64,000 nt of DNA from Verrucomicrobiota bacterium (GTDB lineage Bacteria > Verrucomicrobiota > Verrucomicrobiia > Opitutales > Opitutaceae): assembly GCA_023443455.1 (NCBI GenBank), contig JAEZUE010000059.1:47927-111926 (forward strand). The letters run 5' to 3'. The number at the start of each line of letters is the position of its first letter. Position 1 is the first letter of the stretch. The position numbers and the translations under genes are program-made. Shown one piece after another: positions 46,005 to 55,214 of this stretch. Under the pieces are notes generated by a model. The model made no database searches and was not told the DNA's origin. It saw nothing but the letters and a program-made list of their open reading frames with translations.

Positions 46005-46574
46005 TCAGCCGGAGATGTTGCGCAACTGCACGAGGGCGGAGCTGAACGCCGTGTTTCTGCCTGTCGCCAAACCCTTGGCCTGGCGGGGCGAGGGCTGGGG
46101 CACGAATTCGATCTGGATCGCGCGGACCTCGGCGGCGGAGCTGGCCGGGGCATCGGCGCCGCCGCACCGGTTGCGGAAGAGGAAGCGGGAGGAGCCTGTG
46201 CCGGCGGCGGTCTGCAGCCGGTCCATGACCACGGTCGTCGTCGTCGGTTGGCCGACGAGGGTGGTGCGGCGCACGAGCTGGTTGTTCTCGAACGAGTAGG
46301 AGAGTGTGCCCGCGTTTCCGGTACCGTACTCGACGAACTCGCCGGTGAACGATTTCTCGTCGAAGGTGGTCACGCTGGTGAGGGCGCGCACGTCGAGGAG
46401 CACGCGCTCCTGCGTGAGGCGGGTCTGGGCGTTGAGATCGACGGCGTCGGAGAGCCCGTACATCGAGCGGTTGACCGAGACGAAGACGCTCAGGGCGGCG
46501 CCGACCACCATCAACAGGACGGTGGAGGCGACCATGATCTCGACGAGGGTGAAGGCGTGGAGGCGGTTCTTCAT
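46005..46574 (-). CDS. Type IV pilin-like protein (PilW/GspJ type), cassette 3
   Basis: 189 residues. Leader MKNRLHA|FTLVEIMVASTVLLMVVG, cleavage after Ala rather than Gly (LHA-F), which is unusual for PilD substrates. The rest parallels cassette 2: VNRSMYGLSDAVDLNAQTRL, TQERVLLDVRALTSV, and AVQ/IQIEFVPQPSPRQAKG near the end. Confidence 0.82.
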   Translation of the reverse strand: MKNRLHAFTLVEIMVASTVLLMVVGAALSVFVSVNRSMYGLSDAVDLNAQTRLTQERVLLDVRALTSVTTFDEKSFTGEFVEYGTGNAGTLSYSFENNQLVRRTTLVGQPTTTTVVMDRLQTAAGTGSSRFLFRNRCGGADAPASSAAEVRAIQIEFVPQPSPRQAKGLATGRNTAFSSALVQLRNISG

Positions 46575-46602
46575 GTGGGGGAAAGAAGAAGGGAGGGGCG
46601 GT

Positions 46603-47067
46603 TCAGCTGGGGGAGGATTCGGCGGTGAGCACACCGTCCTTGGAGAAATAGGAGTAGGAGCGCAGGGTGCGGCTGCCCTTGAGGTCGTTCCATTCGACGG
46701 AGACGACCACCTTCACCAGCGAGGCGGAGGCGTCGGCGGCGCTGCTGTCCTGGAGGCGGGTCCAGCGGAAGACTCCGGTGTTGGTGCCGGTGAGACTCTC
46801 GTCGGTGACCTGGCCCGAGAGGAAGGATGATTCGGCGAGCCGGGCCTGGAGTCTTCCGAACGACATCGAGCGCATCTCTTCCATCTGCATGTTGAGGATC
46901 GCGACGGCGCGGGTGCGGTTCTTGGCGGCGGCGACGATGCGGCCGACCTGGACGACGGAGCTGAGGGCGGCTCCGAAGACCATGACGAGGATGAACATGG
47001 CGAAGACGACCTCGAGCAGGGTCATTCCGGCGTTGCGACGGTACGGGCGTGGGGGGCGGTGGGTCAT
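46603..47067 (-). CDS. Type IV pilin-like protein (PilV/GspI type), cassette 3
   Basis: 154 residues, leader RRNAG|MTLLEVVFAMFILVMVFG with E5, then RTRAVAILNMQMEEMRSMSF. First gene of cassette 3, 28 bp upstream of the PilW-like gene. ATG 47067 is supported by the leader. Confidence 0.82.
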   Translation of the reverse strand: MTHRPPRPYRRNAGMTLLEVVFAMFILVMVFGAALSSVVQVGRIVAAAKNRTRAVAILNMQMEEMRSMSFGRLQARLAESSFLSGQVTDESLTGTNTGVFRWTRLQDSSAADASASLVKVVVSVEWNDLKGSRTLRSYSYFSKDGVLTAESSPS

Positions 47068-47640
47068 GTGAGTGCGGTTCCTTGTTCGAGCGCCATGGGG
47101 CGTTCGTTCAGTGCGCCTAGAGTATTCTGCCCTGTCCGGAAACCGGGTGTAGGTCCGGTGGATTTTTGGGGTGAAAGCCCCGGAATCGAGTACTGCCAGG
47201 GGGCCCTCGCAGATGGGTGAACGATGAGGGTTTCCACGGGTTGCGGTGGGCCGGACTCGCTCGCGCCGAGGCGATTTGGGTGAGTGTTTCCGCACTCGAT
47301 CCTCGCCGGAATACGACATGCATCGACCCTCCTGCATGGTTCTTGGAATGCTGCCCCGAGCGCTGACGATGCCGTTCGACCGTAGGGCGGGACCGTGTGT
47401 CCGGGCCGGTCCGAGCGCTGACGGCACGTCGGCATGCGGCGGCCCGATACGATCTTCGGCGGAGACCGAAGCAGAGAGCCCGACGCCGCCGATTGAATCG
47501 TTACGGCTTGGGCCGATCTGGCGAGGGGGCCAACAGTTCGGGCCGGGGCCGCTGCGGCCGTATGGTCGTTGAATGCATCTTCGCGCGCCGCTCCTTGCCC
47601 GTGCTTCGTGTGGGTGTACGCTCGCGGCCTCCCGATCCCT
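47068..47640. other. Divergent intergenic region, 573 bp, pseudopilin cassette 3 / GH5
   Basis: Contains the GGGG-TGAAAG-CCCC hairpin at 47168-47181 (about 100 bp upstream of cassette 3) and a 13-bp direct repeat CGAGCGCTGACGR at about 47357 and 47412 flanking GTAGGGCGG/CCGGGCCGG sequence. No coding potential is convincing. Promoters of both genes should be here. Confidence 0.4.
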
Positions 47641-48801
47641 ATGTTCACCTCTATCCTCCCCAAACTCATTCTCGTCTCGGTGCTGCTTGCCTGCGTGGCA
47701 CTCATCGCCCGGGCTCGCGGCGCGACCCCCGCCACCAATCCCTCCGGCTTCGCGACCCACCGAGGCACCAACCTCAGCCATTGGCTCTCCCAGGATTTTG
47801 GTTGGGCGCCGCGCGAGGAGTGGATCACGGAAAACGACATCCGCTTCATTGCGTCCTTGGGTTTCGATCACGTGCGCCTGCCGGTCGACGAGATCGTGCT
47901 CTGGAAGGAGGATGGCGCGAAGGACGAGGCCGCGTGGGCGCTGCTCGACAGCGCGCTGCGCTGGATCCGCGACGCGAAGCTGCGCGTGATCGTCGACCTG
48001 CACTCGGTGCGGGCGCACCACTTCAACGCCGCCAACGAGGGCGGCACCAACACCCTCTGGACCGACCCGGCCGCGCAGGACCACTTCCTCGATTTGTGGC
48101 GCCAGCTCTCCGAGCACCTGCGCGCGCACCCGGTCGACTTCCTCGCCTACGAGATCATGAACGAGCCCACCGCCGACGATCCGGCCGACTGGAACAAGCT
48201 CGTGGCCCGAAGCATGGCGTATATCCGTTCGGTGGAGCCAGAGCGGGTCGTCGTGATCGGCGGCAACCTCTGGCAGATCCCGCAGATGCTGCCCAAGCTC
48301 GAGGTGCCCGCGGGCGACAAGAACATCATCCTGAGCATGCACACCTACTCGCCGCTGCTGCTCACCCACCACAAGGCGAGCTGGGTGCCGGCGCCGATCC
48401 GCGACTACCCCGGCCCGGTGGCCTATCCCGGCCCGATCGTGGACCGGCCGACCTTCGAAAAGCTCATCTCGGAGTATCCGAAGGATCAGTTCAACTTCCT
48501 CGACAACACGACCGACAACTGGGGCCCGGAGCGGTTGCGCCTGGAGTGCGAGCCGGCCATCGCCCGCGCGAAGGAGCTCGGGCTGCAGCTCTATTGTGGC
48601 GAGTTCGGCTGCCTGCCGACGGTGCCGCGCAAGGCACGCCTCGCCTACTACCGCGATCTCGTGGGCGTGTTCGAGGCCGCCGGCATGGCGTGGGCGAACT
48701 GGGAATACAAAGGCGACTTCGGCCTCGCCGAGTGGCATGGCTTGAAATCCCTCGACGGCGCGCCCGACGTGCAGCTCATCGACGCGTTGTTCCAGCGCTG
48801 A
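47641..48801 (+). CDS. Exported GH5-family endoglucanase (cellulase)
   Basis: 386 residues: signal peptide or anchor (LPKLILVSVLLACVALIARA), then a TIM barrel with GH5 signatures: RGTNLSHWLSQDF, FDHVRLPVDE, DLHSVRAHHFNA, acid/base in YEIMNEPT (E175), HTYSPLLLTHH, nucleophile in YCGEFGCLP (E321), and WANWEYKGDFGLA. It acts on beta-1,4-glucan or a related glucan outside the cytoplasm. ATG 47641 gives the signal sequence directly. It has no C-terminal exoprotein module, unlike the GH44 enzyme. Confidence 0.9.
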   Translation: MFTSILPKLILVSVLLACVALIARARGATPATNPSGFATHRGTNLSHWLSQDFGWAPREEWITENDIRFIASLGFDHVRLPVDEIVLWKEDGAKDEAAWALLDSALRWIRDAKLRVIVDLHSVRAHHFNAANEGGTNTLWTDPAAQDHFLDLWRQLSEHLRAHPVDFLAYEIMNEPTADDPADWNKLVARSMAYIRSVEPERVVVIGGNLWQIPQMLPKLEVPAGDKNIILSMHTYSPLLLTHHKASWVPAPIRDYPGPVAYPGPIVDRPTFEKLISEYPKDQFNFLDNTTDNWGPERLRLECEPAIARAKELGLQLYCGEFGCLPTVPRKARLAYYRDLVGVFEAAGMAWANWEYKGDFGLAEWHGLKSLDGAPDVQLIDALFQR

Positions 48802-48891
48802 GGCTGCGGCGCGCCGGCTTGTTCGTGGCGGCGGCCGCCCAGGCCGTCGGCCGCGGATGTGGCCGGAGGGGCCGTGACCGGGGAGCCGGAT

Positions 48892-48940
48892 GGGGCCGGG
48901 GAAACGCAGGCAGCTCTGCCGTAGGGCAGAGTGCGCCACG
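48892..48940. repeat. Short palindromic repeat, family E copy 1
   Basis: GGGGCCGGGG, then CGCAGGCAGCTCTGCCGTAG and GGCAGAGTGCGCCACG. CTCTGCC and GGCAGAG form the stem. A second copy at 57995-58042 has compensating changes in the stem (CGCTGCC/GGCAGCG). Confidence 0.75.
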
Positions 48941-49069
48941 CTCAGGCGCGTCGGCTGTTTTGTGGCGGCGGTCGCTGTTGTCGACGGTCTTCGCTGCGCT
49001 CACGCGCAGCGCCACGCGCGAGTATCCCACTGCCAAGAGCCGATTCGCAAACCCCCGGCTCCTCATCCC

Positions 49070-49118
49070 AAACGACCAAATACAAACTACCAACTTCGAA
49101 CTACCAATTTCTTCCTCC
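49070..49118. repeat. Heptanucleotide tandem tract (CAACTAC type), about 6 units
   Basis: AACGACC, AAATACA, AACTACC, AACTTCG, AACTACC, AATTTCT in succession, the same motif and period as 36604-36680. It abuts the stop of the minus-strand gene that begins at 50176. Confidence 0.75.
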
Positions 49119-49120
49119 CG

Positions 49121-50176
49121 CTACTTCGCCACGCGCACGACTTGCGGGTCGGTCTTGAGGAGCCGCAGCACCTGCCCCTCGCTCTTCTTCGCGAGCGCGT
49201 AGGTGCGCCCGACCATGTTGTTGGCGGAATCCTGGCGGTGGTCGGCGGCGGTGTTGCCGGTCGCGCCGGCCTCGTGGGCGTCGGTCACGATCTGCGCGAA
49301 ATCGGCACCGAATGTGCGCGTGAGCCAATAGCTCCAGAGCACGTGGCGGGTGAAGTCCTCGCCATAGGCCTTGTCGATGCGGGCGAGCCGTTGCGAGAGG
49401 CGTTCGGCGTATTCTTTGATTCGTAACAGGAGCAGCGCGCGCTGCGGGTGGTCGCAGAGGATCTCCTGCTCGGCGGCGGAGAGCGGTCGGGTCTGGCGGC
49501 GCGAGAGTTCGGCGATGTCGGAGGCGTTGAAACGCAGGACCGTCACGCCGTTGCGCCGTTCGGTCTCGAGCCGGACGGTCAACGGTCGGCCCTCGAGCTG
49601 GAAATGGAGTCGCGCCCCGAGCTCGAGCGGGCGGGTGATGCGGCCCTCGTGGGCGAGGTTGCGCAGATCGCCGGCGAGCGCCGCCAACGTGCTCCGTGGA
49701 TCGTGCTCGACGGTGAGTCCGGCGATCCGGAGGAACCCGTCGTCGATGCGTTCGACCGCCACGCCGTACTCGTTCGAAGCAAAGGGCAGGCCGGCCGGCG
49801 CGGACGGGAAGAACGGCGTTTCGAGGGCCGCTCCGGCGACTTCGATGTCGGCCACGAGCGGCGCCCAATCGGTGCATGTGACCCGGATCGAGTCTATCCG
49901 CAGGGCCAAGGGTTCGGTGGCCTCGGTTTGATTCGCGCCGATGGTGCGGCGCACGGCCAAGCGCCACTCTCTCCAGCTCAGGTTGGCGAGTGGCCGCACC
50001 GAGGCTGCGGCGAAATCGCAGCGGACGATTTCCAGCCCGCCGCGCGAGGCGATGTCGCCCAGACGGGGCAGGGCGGCGCGGGTGCCGGCGCCGAGGAGCC
50101 AGCCGCCCGCCAAGTAGGCCGCGGCGGCGAGGATCGCGGTGAGAAGAGCCAAAGCGAGGAGGAGTTTCTTCAGCAC
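49121..50176 (-). CDS. Membrane-anchored periplasmic protein, function unknown
   Basis: 351 residues. One N-terminal membrane anchor (MLKKLLLALALLTAILAAAAYLAGG) followed by a soluble region with alternating beta-strands (RIDSIRVTCTDWAPLVADIE, FLRIAGLTVEHDPR), loosely AsmA-like. The C-terminal third is helical (HPQRALLLLRIKEYAERLSQ, GADFAQIVTDAHEAGATGN). The GTG start at 50176 fits the anchor. It stands alone. Confidence 0.6.
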   Translation of the reverse strand: MLKKLLLALALLTAILAAAAYLAGGWLLGAGTRAALPRLGDIASRGGLEIVRCDFAAASVRPLANLSWREWRLAVRRTIGANQTEATEPLALRIDSIRVTCTDWAPLVADIEVAGAALETPFFPSAPAGLPFASNEYGVAVERIDDGFLRIAGLTVEHDPRSTLAALAGDLRNLAHEGRITRPLELGARLHFQLEGRPLTVRLETERRNGVTVLRFNASDIAELSRRQTRPLSAAEQEILCDHPQRALLLLRIKEYAERLSQRLARIDKAYGEDFTRHVLWSYWLTRTFGADFAQIVTDAHEAGATGNTAADHRQDSANNMVGRTYALAKKSEGQVLRLLKTDPQVVRVAK

Positions 50177-50361
50177 AGGGGCGCAATCGAGCCCCCCTTG
50201 GCGCGGTTGGCAAGGGGGCGTTTCCCTTTGTTCCGGGCCCGAGGTCCGGGCGCCCGGGTGGAGTGGCCGTCCGGGGAGAGTGCCCTAATCGCTGCGAGCG
50301 GAACAAAGTCCGGCCGTCCGGCTCCGATGTAGACTCATCCCGTTCCCCAACCTGTCCGGCC

Positions 50362-51366
50362 GTGACCGATTCCTCCCCCGCTCCCGCAGACGCCTCCTCT
50401 CCCCATGTGCAGGCGGCAGTACCTTCGCCCGGCGAGCTCCGCTTGCCCGGCCGGGGGCCGGCGGGCCATCAGTGCGGCCGGGAGGCGTGCAGTCGCGAAG
50501 AGCTTGGGCGTCTGCACGCCGAGCGCGACCGGCTGGCGACCGAGATCGCTTCGATTGACGGCCAGCTCGCCGAGAAACGGGCGAAGCTTGCGGGCACGAG
50601 CGCCCACCCCGGCGAGCACTATTGGCAGGATGCCCGGCGTTTCGAGAGCCTCGGCGTTCTGGCCGGGGGCCTGGCTCACCAGTTCAACAATCTGCTCACC
50701 ATCATCAGCGGGCACGTCGGTCTGGTCGCGTCCGAGGTTGTTCCCGGCACGAGCATGGCGCATTCGCTGGAGGAGATCCGGGTCGCGGCGGAGCGTGCGG
50801 CCGGATTATGTCGCCAGATGCAGGATGCGGCGGGCCAATCGTTCTCCGCCCGCCGGGTCGTCGATCCGCGGGCGATCCTCGCCGAGGCGTTGGTGCAGGC
50901 CGGTCGCATGGCGGCGGGTTGTTGCCCGATGGAGTATGTGCCGCCCGGTGCGCCGCTGCCCCCGGTGCGTGGCGTCGCGGTGCAGTTGCGGCAGGCGATC
51001 GCCTCGCTGGTGGCGAACGCCTTCGAGGCGGTCGGCCCCGCCCGCGGGGGTCGGGTGCGGGTGGTGCTCCACGACATGCCGCTCGACCCGTTGCAGGCCT
51101 CGCGTCTTTCCAGCCCGTCACCCGCGGGCCACTACGTCTGCGTCGAGGTCCACGACGACGGCCCGCCGATCGGGCCCGAGGTGCTGCATCGGATCTTCGA
51201 ACCGTTCTTCTCGACCAAGGGCGTGGGGCGCGGTCTTGGGCTGGCGGTCGCCGCCGGCATCGCCAAGGCGCATGGCGGCGGGATCGCCGTCGAGAGCCAT
51301 GCCGACATGGGCACGGTCTTCCGGCTCTACCTGCCCGCGGTCGAGTCGACGCCGCACGCCAACTGA
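50362..51366 (+). CDS. Soluble sensor histidine kinase (HisKA/HATPase), no visible sensor domain
   Basis: 334 residues from GTG 50362. Residues about 45-85 form a coiled coil (RLHAERDRLATEIASIDGQL). The dimerisation/phosphotransfer helix follows: ESLGVLAGGLAHQFNNLLTI with phospho-acceptor H106. The ATPase domain has the N box LVANAFEAVG, G1 box VHDDGPPIGPEV, F box RIFEPFFSTK and G2 box GRGLGLAVAAGIAK. It has no membrane segment or response regulator next door, so it may work as a cytoplasmic orphan kinase. Confidence 0.85.
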   Translation: MTDSSPAPADASSPHVQAAVPSPGELRLPGRGPAGHQCGREACSREELGRLHAERDRLATEIASIDGQLAEKRAKLAGTSAHPGEHYWQDARRFESLGVLAGGLAHQFNNLLTIISGHVGLVASEVVPGTSMAHSLEEIRVAAERAAGLCRQMQDAAGQSFSARRVVDPRAILAEALVQAGRMAAGCCPMEYVPPGAPLPPVRGVAVQLRQAIASLVANAFEAVGPARGGRVRVVLHDMPLDPLQASRLSSPSPAGHYVCVEVHDDGPPIGPEVLHRIFEPFFSTKGVGRGLGLAVAAGIAKAHGGGIAVESHADMGTVFRLYLPAVESTPHAN

Positions 51367-51373
51367 TGATGCA

Positions 51374-51495
51374 GACGAGAGTCGAGCGTCGAGTGGCGAG
51401 CGCCCATCCCATTGTGCACAAGTCGATTGCCCGAGGGGGCTCTCGATCTGCCTCCGAAACTCCAGCCCTCGACGCTCGGCCCTAGTCGCTCGACT
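51374..51495. repeat. Dispersed intergenic repeat, family C copy 3 (diverged)
   Basis: GACGAGAGTCGAGCGTCGAG at the left and CCCTCGACGCTCGGCCCTAG at the right, with TCTCGATCTGC in the middle, aligning loosely with the 44091 and 55988 copies. It fills most of the gap between the histidine kinase and phosphofructokinase genes. Confidence 0.65.
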
Positions 51496-51585
51496 GAGCC
51501 CGATGCATCGACTGGGCGGCGCGTGGAAACGTCCGGGAAAGCTCGTCCTTGCATGGTCGCGGCCGGTCCGCTTTATCCGCCAACC

Positions 51586-52812
51586 GTGAAACCACGCAAA
51601 GTTGCCATTCTCACCGCGGGCGGTCTCGCCCCCTGCCTCAGCTCCGCCGTCGGCGGCCTCATCGAGCGCTACACCGAGATCGCGCCGGAGATCGAAATCA
51701 TCGCCTATCGCGGCGGCTACAAGGGCCTGCTCGCGGGCGACAGCTACAAGATCACCCCCGAGGTGCGGGCCAACGCCCATCTGCTGCACAAGTTCGGCGG
51801 CAGCCCGATCGGCAACAGCCGCGTGAAGCTCACCAACGTGAAGGACTGCGTGAAGCGCGGCCTGGTCAAGGAAGGCGAGGATCCGCAGAAGGTCGCCGCC
51901 GACCAGCTCGTCAAGGATGGCGTGGACATCCTCCACACCATCGGGGGCGACGACACCAACACCGCCGCGGCCGACCTCGCCGCCTTTCTCGCGAAGAACA
52001 ACTACGCGCTCACCGTCATCGGCCTGCCGAAGACCATCGACAACGACGTCTTCCCGATCCGCCAGTCGCTCGGCGCCTGGACGGCCGCCGAGCAGGGCGC
52101 GCGCTATTTCCAGAACGTCGTGGCCGAGCAGGGCGCCAACCCGCGCATGCTCATCGTGCACGAGGTCATGGGCCGCAACTGCGGCTGGCTCACCGCCGCC
52201 ACCGCGCAGGCCTATCGCAAGATTCTCAATACCCAGGAATTCGTGCCCGGCATCGGCCTGACCAAGGGCAGCCTCGACGTGCACGCCGTCTTCATCCCCG
52301 AGATGGTGATCGATCTCGCCGCCGAGGCGAAGCGCCTGAAGGCGATCATGGATGCGGGCGACAACGTGAACATCTTCATCTCCGAGGGCGCCGGCGTGGA
52401 GGAGATCATCGCCGAGCTGCAGGCCAAGGGCCAGGAAGTGCCGCGCGACGCGTTCGGTCACGTGAAGCTGGATGCGGTGAACCCCGGCAAGTGGTTCGCC
52501 GAGCAGTTCGCCAAGGTGCTCGGCGCCGAGAAGACCCTCGTGCAGAAGAGCGGCTACTTCGCCCGCGCCGCTGCGGCCAACGTCGACGACCTGCGCCTCA
52601 TCAAGAGCTGCACCGACCTCGCCGTCGAGTGCGCCATGCGTCGCGAAGGTGGCGTGATGGGCCACGACGAGGACAACGGCAACGTGCTCCGCGCGATCGA
52701 GTTCCCCCGCATCAAGGGCGGCAAGCCCTTCGACATCGACACACCGTGGTTCGGCGAGCTGCTCGCCGCCATCGGCCAGCCGAAGGGCCCGAAGGCCCAC
52801 GTGAAGCACTGA
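51586..52812 (+). CDS. pfp: Pyrophosphate-type 6-phosphofructokinase
   Basis: Phosphorylates fructose 6-phosphate using, by motif, pyrophosphate. 408 residues: VAILTAGGLAPCLSSAVGGL (N-terminal nucleotide loop), TIGGDDTNTAAADLAAFLA with GGDDT (120-124), PKTIDNDVFP (148-157), VHEVMGRNCGWLT, and FISEGAGVEEI. The second Asp of GGDDT marks PPi dependence, where ATP enzymes have Gly. It is reversible, so it serves glycolysis and gluconeogenesis. GTG start at 51586; the family N-terminus (KPRKVAIL) begins there. A strong terminator follows 125 bp later. Confidence 0.9.
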   Translation: MKPRKVAILTAGGLAPCLSSAVGGLIERYTEIAPEIEIIAYRGGYKGLLAGDSYKITPEVRANAHLLHKFGGSPIGNSRVKLTNVKDCVKRGLVKEGEDPQKVAADQLVKDGVDILHTIGGDDTNTAAADLAAFLAKNNYALTVIGLPKTIDNDVFPIRQSLGAWTAAEQGARYFQNVVAEQGANPRMLIVHEVMGRNCGWLTAATAQAYRKILNTQEFVPGIGLTKGSLDVHAVFIPEMVIDLAAEAKRLKAIMDAGDNVNIFISEGAGVEEIIAELQAKGQEVPRDAFGHVKLDAVNPGKWFAEQFAKVLGAEKTLVQKSGYFARAAAANVDDLRLIKSCTDLAVECAMRREGGVMGHDEDNGNVLRAIEFPRIKGGKPFDIDTPWFGELLAAIGQPKGPKAHVKH

Positions 52813-52936
52813 GAAGGAACGCCGGCAGACCGGTGTTCCTGAGGGCGGCGCCAGCGTCGCCCCGGACGAGCCGGGCGCCACGACTCCGCAACGGTGGGGC
52901 GGGCTCTTTTGTCCGCCATCCGGTTCTTTCTCCTCG

Positions 52937-52968
52937 GCGCCGCCTCCATCGTGAGGCGGCGCTTTTTT
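52937..52968 (+). terminator. Rho-independent terminator after phosphofructokinase
   Basis: GCGCCGCCTC, loop CATCGT, GAGGCGGCGC, then TTTTTT. Confidence 0.93.
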
Positions 52969-53081
52969 GTGGGGCCGTCGCGAACGGCGCAGGAGATCAG
53001 GTGGGCGGGCGGGGGCGGCACTCGGGGCTCAACTCGCGCCCGTTCGGGCCGATTGGAGGCCTAGGGTCTACTCCCATCATC

Positions 53082-54668
53082 ATGCATTATTCCCTCACGA
53101 TCGGACAGAAGGTTGTCTCCGGCTTCGCCACCTTGGTCGCCCTCTGCGCATTGACGGGCGGAGTCGCCTATTTCTCCAACCAATCGATTCGCGCCAATCT
53201 GGTGGCCGTATCCGGCCATATCCTGCCGGCCACGGATGCGCTCCTGCAGCTCGATCGGGATCTGCAGCAGGCGCTCGTCGACGAGCGGACCCTCCTTTTC
53301 ACGGACGCGGATTTGCCGGAGTTCAAGAAGCTCACCGCCGACCATGCGAACAATCTCAAGCAGGTCGACGAACGGTGGAACAAATTCAAGGACCACGCGG
53401 CCACGTTCGCGACCGCCTCGATGCACGGGATGATGCAGACGTTCGAGAGCAACCGCGCCCAATGGCTGCCGGTGACCGGGCGGATCATCGAGCAATGCGG
53501 CGGGCTCCCGGTCGATGGCCGCAAGGAGGTCTTGGCCCTCTCCGTCGGCGAGGGCGCCACCAAGTTCGAGGCCACCCGCGAGCAGATCAACGCGATCACG
53601 GAGGCGCTCGACCAGGCGGTCGCCGAGATCGGCGAATCGGCCCAGAGTGCGGCGCGCCGCGCGCTCGTCACCGTGGTCATCATCGGCCTCGCGAGTATCG
53701 CACTGGGTCTGGTTCTTACCTATAGTGTCGGCTACCGCCTCAGTCAGAAGCTGCGCGCCTTGATCGCCTCGCTTTCCTCGAGCGCACACGAGACCAGCAC
53801 CGCCGCCGATCTCATCACCACCTCCAGCCAGACGGTCGCCGAAGGCACGAGCACCCAGGCGGCCTCGCTCGAGGAGTCGAGTTCCTCGCTCGAGGAACTG
53901 GCGAGCATGACCCGCCAAAACGCCCAGAACTCCGCCGAGGTCAGCGAACTCATGAAGAAGGACGCCGCCGAGGTGGCCGGCGCGATCGGCGAGCGGATGG
54001 CGACCATGCAGCGCGCCGTCGAGGAGGCGGGGCAGGCCAGTGCCGAGACCGCCAAGATCATCAAGACCATCGACGAGATCGCTTTCCAGACCAACATCCT
54101 CGCCCTCAACGCCGCGGTCGAAGCCGCGCGAGCCGGGGAGGCCGGCGCCGGTTTTGCGGTCGTCGCCGACGAAGTGCGCAACCTCGCGCAGCGCAGCGCC
54201 ACTGCCGCGAAGGAAACCCAGCAACTGATCGAGAAGTCGTCCGGAAAAACTCGCGACATTCTCGCCCTGTACCAGGAGATCGCCGACCTCACGGTCCGCA
54301 ACGGCCAGCTCTCGGCGAAAGTCGCCACGCTGGTCGACGAAGTGGCCAGCGCCTCGCGGGAGCAGAATCAGGGAATCGAGCAGATCAACCAGGCCGTGCG
54401 TCACATGGACAGCGCGACGCAGGGCAACGCCGCCAGCGCCGAAGAGGCCGCCAGTGCGGCCGAGGAACTCAACGCCCAGGCCGTCATGCTGCATGAGGCC
54501 ATTGCCGATCTTGCCCGGCTCGTCGGGGCGGATGCTGGCGAATCTCACGTGGGCGAACGCCGCTTCGGGCTGTCGCCCGAGCACGCGTCGCGTCCGTTCG
54601 CCGTTCCCCGGGGCGCCTCCCGGCCGGCCGGCCCAGCTCCGCGAATGATGGCCTCGGGGAAGCACTGA
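53082..54668 (+). CDS. Methyl-accepting chemotaxis protein
   Basis: 528-residue chemoreceptor. TM1 about 8-30 (VVSGFATLVALCALTGGVAY), a four-helix-bundle periplasmic sensor domain about 35-185, TM2 about 190-212 (ALVTVVIIGLASIALGLVLT), and a short linker in place of a full HAMP. The signalling hairpin tip is IDEIAFQTNILALNAAVEAA and AGAGFAVVADEVRNLAQRSA (about 328-367). Methylation-site helices (glutamate/glutamine pairs) flank it. The Pro/Arg-rich tail lacks a CheR-binding pentapeptide. Ligand unknown; no che genes are nearby. ATG 53082. Confidence 0.93.
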   Translation: MHYSLTIGQKVVSGFATLVALCALTGGVAYFSNQSIRANLVAVSGHILPATDALLQLDRDLQQALVDERTLLFTDADLPEFKKLTADHANNLKQVDERWNKFKDHAATFATASMHGMMQTFESNRAQWLPVTGRIIEQCGGLPVDGRKEVLALSVGEGATKFEATREQINAITEALDQAVAEIGESAQSAARRALVTVVIIGLASIALGLVLTYSVGYRLSQKLRALIASLSSSAHETSTAADLITTSSQTVAEGTSTQAASLEESSSSLEELASMTRQNAQNSAEVSELMKKDAAEVAGAIGERMATMQRAVEEAGQASAETAKIIKTIDEIAFQTNILALNAAVEAARAGEAGAGFAVVADEVRNLAQRSATAAKETQQLIEKSSGKTRDILALYQEIADLTVRNGQLSAKVATLVDEVASASREQNQGIEQINQAVRHMDSATQGNAASAEEAASAAEELNAQAVMLHEAIADLARLVGADAGESHVGERRFGLSPEHASRPFAVPRGASRPAGPAPRMMASGKH

Positions 54669-54688
54669 GCCCTTCTCGGGGCGTGGCG

Positions 54689-55096
54689 TCAGCCCCTCAA
54701 TCCGTGGAGCGCGAGCAGCACACATGCCGCGCACCAGAAGCCCGTTCCGACCTGCAGGTCCTCCCGCATCCGCAGGAGCATTGCCGCGAGCAGAAGCCCG
54801 AGGCTGCCCAGCGCAAACACGCCGAGCAGTTGAACGCCTGGCCCGCGGACCGAGCAGAGTCCCAGAATCAGAAGCAAGGCGACGACGATGTTCAGTGCCC
54901 CCGGCAGGAAATAGAACAGCGACTTCTCGCCCTCGCCTTTGAGGATTGCGGCGCCCCCGAGCACCATCAGAACCAGGGAGAGGAACAGGATCTTCCAGCC
55001 TCGCCCACCGATGGCGAAGAAACCGGTGCTGCGGTACGCGGGAAGCGCCAGTGCCAACGCGTAGCAGAGGCCGCCTGCGATCAAAAGGGGATCCAT
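54689..55096 (-). CDS. Small integral membrane protein, function unknown
   Basis: 135 residues, four predicted membrane helices (for example LLIAGGLCYALALALPAY, ILFLSLVLMVLGGAAIL, LNIVVALLLILGLCSV, VQLLGVFALGSLGLLLAAML). No family recognised. It converges with the chemoreceptor gene, 20 bp apart. Confidence 0.6.
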   Translation of the reverse strand: MDPLLIAGGLCYALALALPAYRSTGFFAIGGRGWKILFLSLVLMVLGGAAILKGEGEKSLFYFLPGALNIVVALLLILGLCSVRGPGVQLLGVFALGSLGLLLAAMLLRMREDLQVGTGFWCAACVLLALHGLRG

Positions 55097-55214
55097 CCCC
55101 GCTGTATCCGCCGGGCGGCTTGGCTTGGCCAGCCTATTTCCAAAGATGGCTCGGGTCGATGAGGCGATCCGCTCGGTGGTTGCGGCGGCGGGGCGAATCG
55201 GCTCTCTGGTGCCT

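Noticed and set aside
47341..47425. Direct repeat CGAGCGCTGACG flanking a GC-rich stretch, considered as a target-site duplication
   Set aside because: The interval is only about 55 bp, has no inverted ends of note, and no other copy was seen.
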